Positions 25,643 to 64,000 of a stretch of 64,000 bases of DNA are shown here, piece after piece. This stretch comes from Cristatella mucedo (lineage: Eukaryota; Bryozoa; Phylactolaemata; Cristatellidae): the NCBI GenBank assembly GCA_009760855.2, contig WPIO01000001.1:5414001-5478000 (forward strand), read 5' to 3'. Numbering within the stretch: position 1 is the stretch's first letter; the number at the start of each line of letters is the position of its first letter. The translations under genes were made by a program, and so were the position numbers. The notes under the pieces are model-generated. The model was not told the origin of the DNA and did no database searches. It saw only the letters and a program-made list of their open reading frames with translations.

Positions 25643-26010
25643 GGGCCGTGATAGCCCAGGAGGTAATAATAATAATAATGATACATTTTTGTAGAGCACC
25701 CTCAGAGAACTTAATCTCTTTTCTAGGTGCTTTAAATTTGCTGTAAAGAAGCACGATCAAATGGTTAGAGGTAGCATGCTCAATGAACAGCAAGCGTAAC
25801 ATAGAGGTAACATGCGCAGGGTAAGCATACAAATACAGTTTGTGGCAGCATGTACAGTGTCATAACTCAAAGGTAAGGTACTCGCTCTTTACGACCGAGG
25901 TCGTGGGTTCGAATCCTGCAGTGGGCGACTCCTTTTTGCAAACAGCAAGCTGTGGTGGAGGGGTTAAGGATATTTTGCTGCTATCCAAATAAGGCTGTTA
26001 AATCAGCTAA
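25643..26010 (+). mobile_element. tRNA-derived SINE, subfamily 2, split by a LINE insertion
   Basis: The head is broken into gtgatagcccaggaggtaa (left) and ggtaaggtactcgctcttta onward (right). The box B region is gtgggttcgaatcctgcagt. The body ends in aggctgttaaatcagctaa, which matches the copy at 50.2 kb and defines a second SINE subfamily without the LINE-type tail. Confidence 0.85.
25662..25866 (-). mobile_element. LINE family A 3' fragment nested in a SINE head
   Basis: A TAA/TTA tail and a 3' UTR of about 200 bp. aggtaa at the left edge (about 25656-25661) recurs at the right edge (about 25870-25875), consistent with a short target-site duplication. Confidence 0.82.
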
Positions 26011-28610
26011 TTTATATTTATTTAAGAAGCCTATACAATACCAGCGGCCAGTTTCATGCATGCTCTCGTGCAACATCATATGCTATGGCTTCCTAAGGCG
26101 TGTAACATGTTTGTCGACTTCACTACACGGAGCTTAAACCATGGCTCACACCTGCCTTCCAGCGATCACGTTATCGACCTTGATATCTATTAGATTATGA
26201 GTTGTAAGTTTACGTCTACCTACGTCATTTTCACTCTTAAATTTTAGCTTTGCAACAGTCTTAGCACTATTTTCAGCAGACTAGTGGTTAGCCATGATAA
26301 TTAGTTTAGATGTTTGGGTATACCTATAAAAATCACGAGTGCTCGGTTTTCTAAAGAAATTGAATAGTATGCAGCCGAGTTTCGCATCCTGTGACGCAAC
26401 GAAGCAAAGATTGAAAAATCATCGCTATGACTGAATTTTTTGTTTGTCCTAATTTTTAAAAGGTCCATTGAGAGATGATCTCCACAGCGTTTAATTATGT
26501 CTATAAATAACACGCTAATCAAAAACCTGCTTGTTACTATTTCAAAATTCAAATCGGAATTAAACGCTTAATTGTAAATACGACAGAGTACGTTGCAGCT
26601 ACTTATGTAAATTAGTGAAACATCTTTTCTGATATTTTGAAATGACATTAATCATAGAGGAACTATCGCAGTGCTATAAAAATTCATTTGGTACAATGTA
26701 ATTAACACAAGCCAATTTTTATGAACTCAAGACTCGCGAATGAGCTGACTCACATTTAAAATTATATAGCTTGATTTCTATTTTTTGGTCCAGATATTAA
26801 GATACCTCTACCTTCAGGAAATCGACGCTCTTTAGAATAGTGCCCTTAAATTCCGCCATATATTGCTGAGTTGCCGGTACAGCCCTTTTGACATAAAACG
26901 TAGGTGCTGGGTGATATGATGTGATCCGTTCCGGTAACTTCGGTTCTCATTTTCTAGTCTCGTTCGATATGAAAACTTGTATGGGCCAAGAAGTGTACCT
27001 GAATGGTCATAATGACCAATATATAGAAAGCTGTTGAGCTATGCTTGATGATGGATCAAGACATAATCCGGCATTCAGCTTCTCGTAGCAGCCCCTAGTT
27101 GACCTGGTGTAAGTAGTACCACAGCTGCTTGATCTTAAATGTCACGGATCTTTGCTTTGTTGCAAGGTCAGATGTAATTTTATTGATCCCTTAATCTGCG
27201 AGTTTTCCGTTCAAATTATCTGATTTGCGGCCTCGGGTGTCTGAATGGGAAGAGAAATGATGATCTTGTCTACCTCCGTATCAGCAAAGCATAATTCATT
27301 CGATGCGAACCTGAAAATAATGCAGCCGTAATGTTCCTCTTCCCTCTAATCCAGCCGTCTTTCTCTAAGCAAGCAGGTCAAGTTTAGGGCTCTTGCTCGG
27401 CATTTCTCACCTTTTCTCAATCTATTTTTCATCATCCTGAATGTGCTTCTATTTACTAGCTGCATTTTTAGATTGCCTTCTTCGTCCATCTGATATCTGA
27501 CATGAAATCTACGCTGTTTGAATTAAGACAGCACAGCGTTTTCTCGTCTTTGTCTTTGCCATCTTTTTGTACTCGCCAACAACCCAACACAATACCATGT
27601 CGGATGCAGGCCATAAGGTAGAGCAGCCGCATTTGAAATAAAATCTTGCTCTGTCCAATAAGCATTCAGTTGCACGTCAAAGAGCGCTGAGCGATAACTA
27701 GAATTTTTTCTCTAACTGGTTATTGCTAAGACCCACTATTTCCTTTCTATGCGTCGCCGTAAGGCACAGCAAAACTCAGTCTGCATTCGCTGTCGGCATT
27801 CGTCGTGGAACTTGGTGCGCGAGCTCCACAGCGGAAAAGCAATTTTTCGCTCGCAACGATCAAGTGTTAGAGTTAACGCGAGCCGCCAATGCACTAGGGA
27901 ACCAACAACGTTTCCGTCGACGTCCCAATTTTCCTTCACAAATGCGGAGTCCGTCTGGCGTACAAAGAATACTTCTGGATTCTGCGCCGCTCGTCTGGCT
28001 GTGGAGAATTGTTTTCGTTCGCGAGGTAACATTTTAATATAAAGCATAATGCTTGAAGCCGCAAACACCGGCTGCAGCCACGTTTTACACAGCAAACAAA
28101 GCCTAACGTAGCTATTTTCCAGGAATACACTTCGCGAGAACCGCGTGAACAAGCAGTTTATCTATCGCTGAGCCACCCTCCAACTGTCCAACGCTTCTGC
28201 TGCTGAGACGGCAGAGAGCGCACGCTCATACAGTCACTGCGGCTCTCTGCTCGAGAATCTCGAGGCTTGCGATACGAGCGGTACGAAGCGAGTATTCTCT
28301 CGCTCACCGGCTGCATGCGAGGCCTGCAGAAAAGTGTCCTCTTTGACTGCCAGCCGGAGCAGCCTCCCCTGTCTTGTCTGGCTGGAACTCGGAAGCCTTT
28401 ACCCAGCAAGCAGTCTGGCTCGCGAGAACGAGGCACTGAGCCATTAGCTTCCGCTTGTTGCCTCCCCTGCAACGCGTAGGCAGTGGACACGGGATTTAAT
28501 CAGTGCGGTAGGTGACCCGAGTCGAAGCAGCATCTAGTCGGCAGTGCCGACGGCCACTCCTCTCAGACGGCCGGCGGTAGGGTGCTTTTTAAGCTTCAAG
28601 TGCCTCTCAT
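26011..28610. other. Unassigned sequence downstream of the last assigned perlecan exon
   Basis: About 2.6 kb. The part 27.7-28.1 kb has open frames of 97-138 codons on both strands with no recognised domain. Around 28245-28300 an imperfect inverted repeat occurs (gagaatctcg ... cgagtattctc). No further Ig exon was identified. Confidence 0.45.
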
Positions 28611-28614
28611 TTAC

Positions 28615-63272
<34,658 letters not shown>

Positions 63273-63439
63273 CTGGAGGTAAGCAAGACGAAGTTAGCAC
63301 CCAGTCGTGGGCCAGTACAGTCGATGTATCAGCTAGGCACCAGTATGTTATTTTCAGTTCATCTACTAATAAAATGGTTTCCGGAAAATTACTGGCCCGT
63401 AATAACTAAAGGGAGAAGAAATTGTTTCACTGTCAAAGT

Positions 63440-64000
63440 CTGTACAGCAGCACTATCGTTATCAAAGAATTAGTTTCCACCACAACATTTCCTAAAGCTA
63501 AACGACGATAAAAATCGAACTCCTACTCATTGGACAGTCTAAGCACACGGTTGAGCAGGATACTGCCCTTTCAAATAATGGTGTCACTGTGCAACGGTGT
63601 GCTCGCAATTTATGTACTCTCTGACTACTGCTTGGGGATTTAAAGTTTTTAAACAGGAAGAACGCTTCAATATGTGTCATGTTCAATCACTGTCTAAGAC
63701 GAGGGACTACTTACAGTGGCAGCTGTCTACAGATCTCACTAGCTTCCAGGTTCTGCCTAGACTAGACTGTCGTAACGCAGTTTTGACTGGCTATCGAAAA
63801 AATTCCTTAAGCCTCTAAAGCAGGTGACGAATACGGCTGCAATGTTGGCTTACAAATCCAAGTATCTCAACTATGTATCTCCTTTTTTGGAAAAGCCGTT
63901 TGTGCTCCTGCTTGATCAATGGATGCAGAGAAAAAGTCTTTAGTCTGACCCACAAGGCCTGCTGTGGCTGGGTTCGATCATATCATCTAGCTGAACTTCT
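63440..64000 (+). mobile_element. LINE family B copy, running off the window
   Basis: The plus strand keeps KLNDDK near 63.5 kb (diverged), then AAMLAYKSKYLNYVSPF and SLTHKACCGW, matching the family B copy at 56.8 kb. It is heavily mutated and continues beyond the window edge. Confidence 0.78.

Noticed and set aside
27736-28152. 138-codon minus frame next to the last perlecan exon
   Set aside because: No Ig or other domain pattern, and an equally open frame on the opposite strand points to composition.

Overview
This is a gene-sparse, repeat-rich piece of a metazoan nuclear genome. It has spliced genes with introns from about 0.15 to about 6 kb, many CA, GA and TA microsatellites, many 5'-truncated LINEs of the L2/CR1 type, and tRNA-derived SINEs. 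The host genes are an animal extracellular-matrix gene and a ubiquitin-conjugating enzyme. I cannot fix the phylum. An invertebrate bilaterian fits best, because the matrix gene has a domain order unlike the vertebrate one I know. No viral or LTR element was recognised.

Right half, minus strand (63272 down to 28615): I reconstructed 21 exons of a perlecan-like basement-membrane proteoglycan core protein. They total 3675 nt, or 1225 codons, and every successive exon pair I joined has matching intron phases. The domain order is two LDL-receptor class A modules, one Ig domain, laminin-EGF modules, a laminin IV-A (L4) domain, a laminin-EGF module, an Ig domain, a second L4 domain, a laminin-EGF start, and then at least three Ig domains. 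The gene is open at both ends: the signal peptide and N-terminal part lie beyond 63272, and the later Ig and laminin-G parts were not found below 28615.

Left half (1-28 kb): this is mostly non-coding. It holds LINE and SINE copies, a diverged tandem duplication at 2.1-4.1 kb, a degenerate TTTAGG-like tract at 6.2 kb, and several satellites. One plus-strand exon at 14008-14204 encodes the catalytic core of a Ubc6/UBE2J2-type E2 enzyme. No neighbouring exons of that gene could be identified.

Mobile DNA: two LINE families are visible. Family A (L2/CR1-like, TTA-repeat tail) has about 25 copies, including two long, closely similar ones at 15.6-17.1 and 18.4-19.85 kb. Family B is related but distinct, at 34.3, 56.8 and 63.4 kb. 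The SINEs have tRNA-like heads, and one subfamily shares its 3' tail with family A, which suggests that family A machinery mobilises it.
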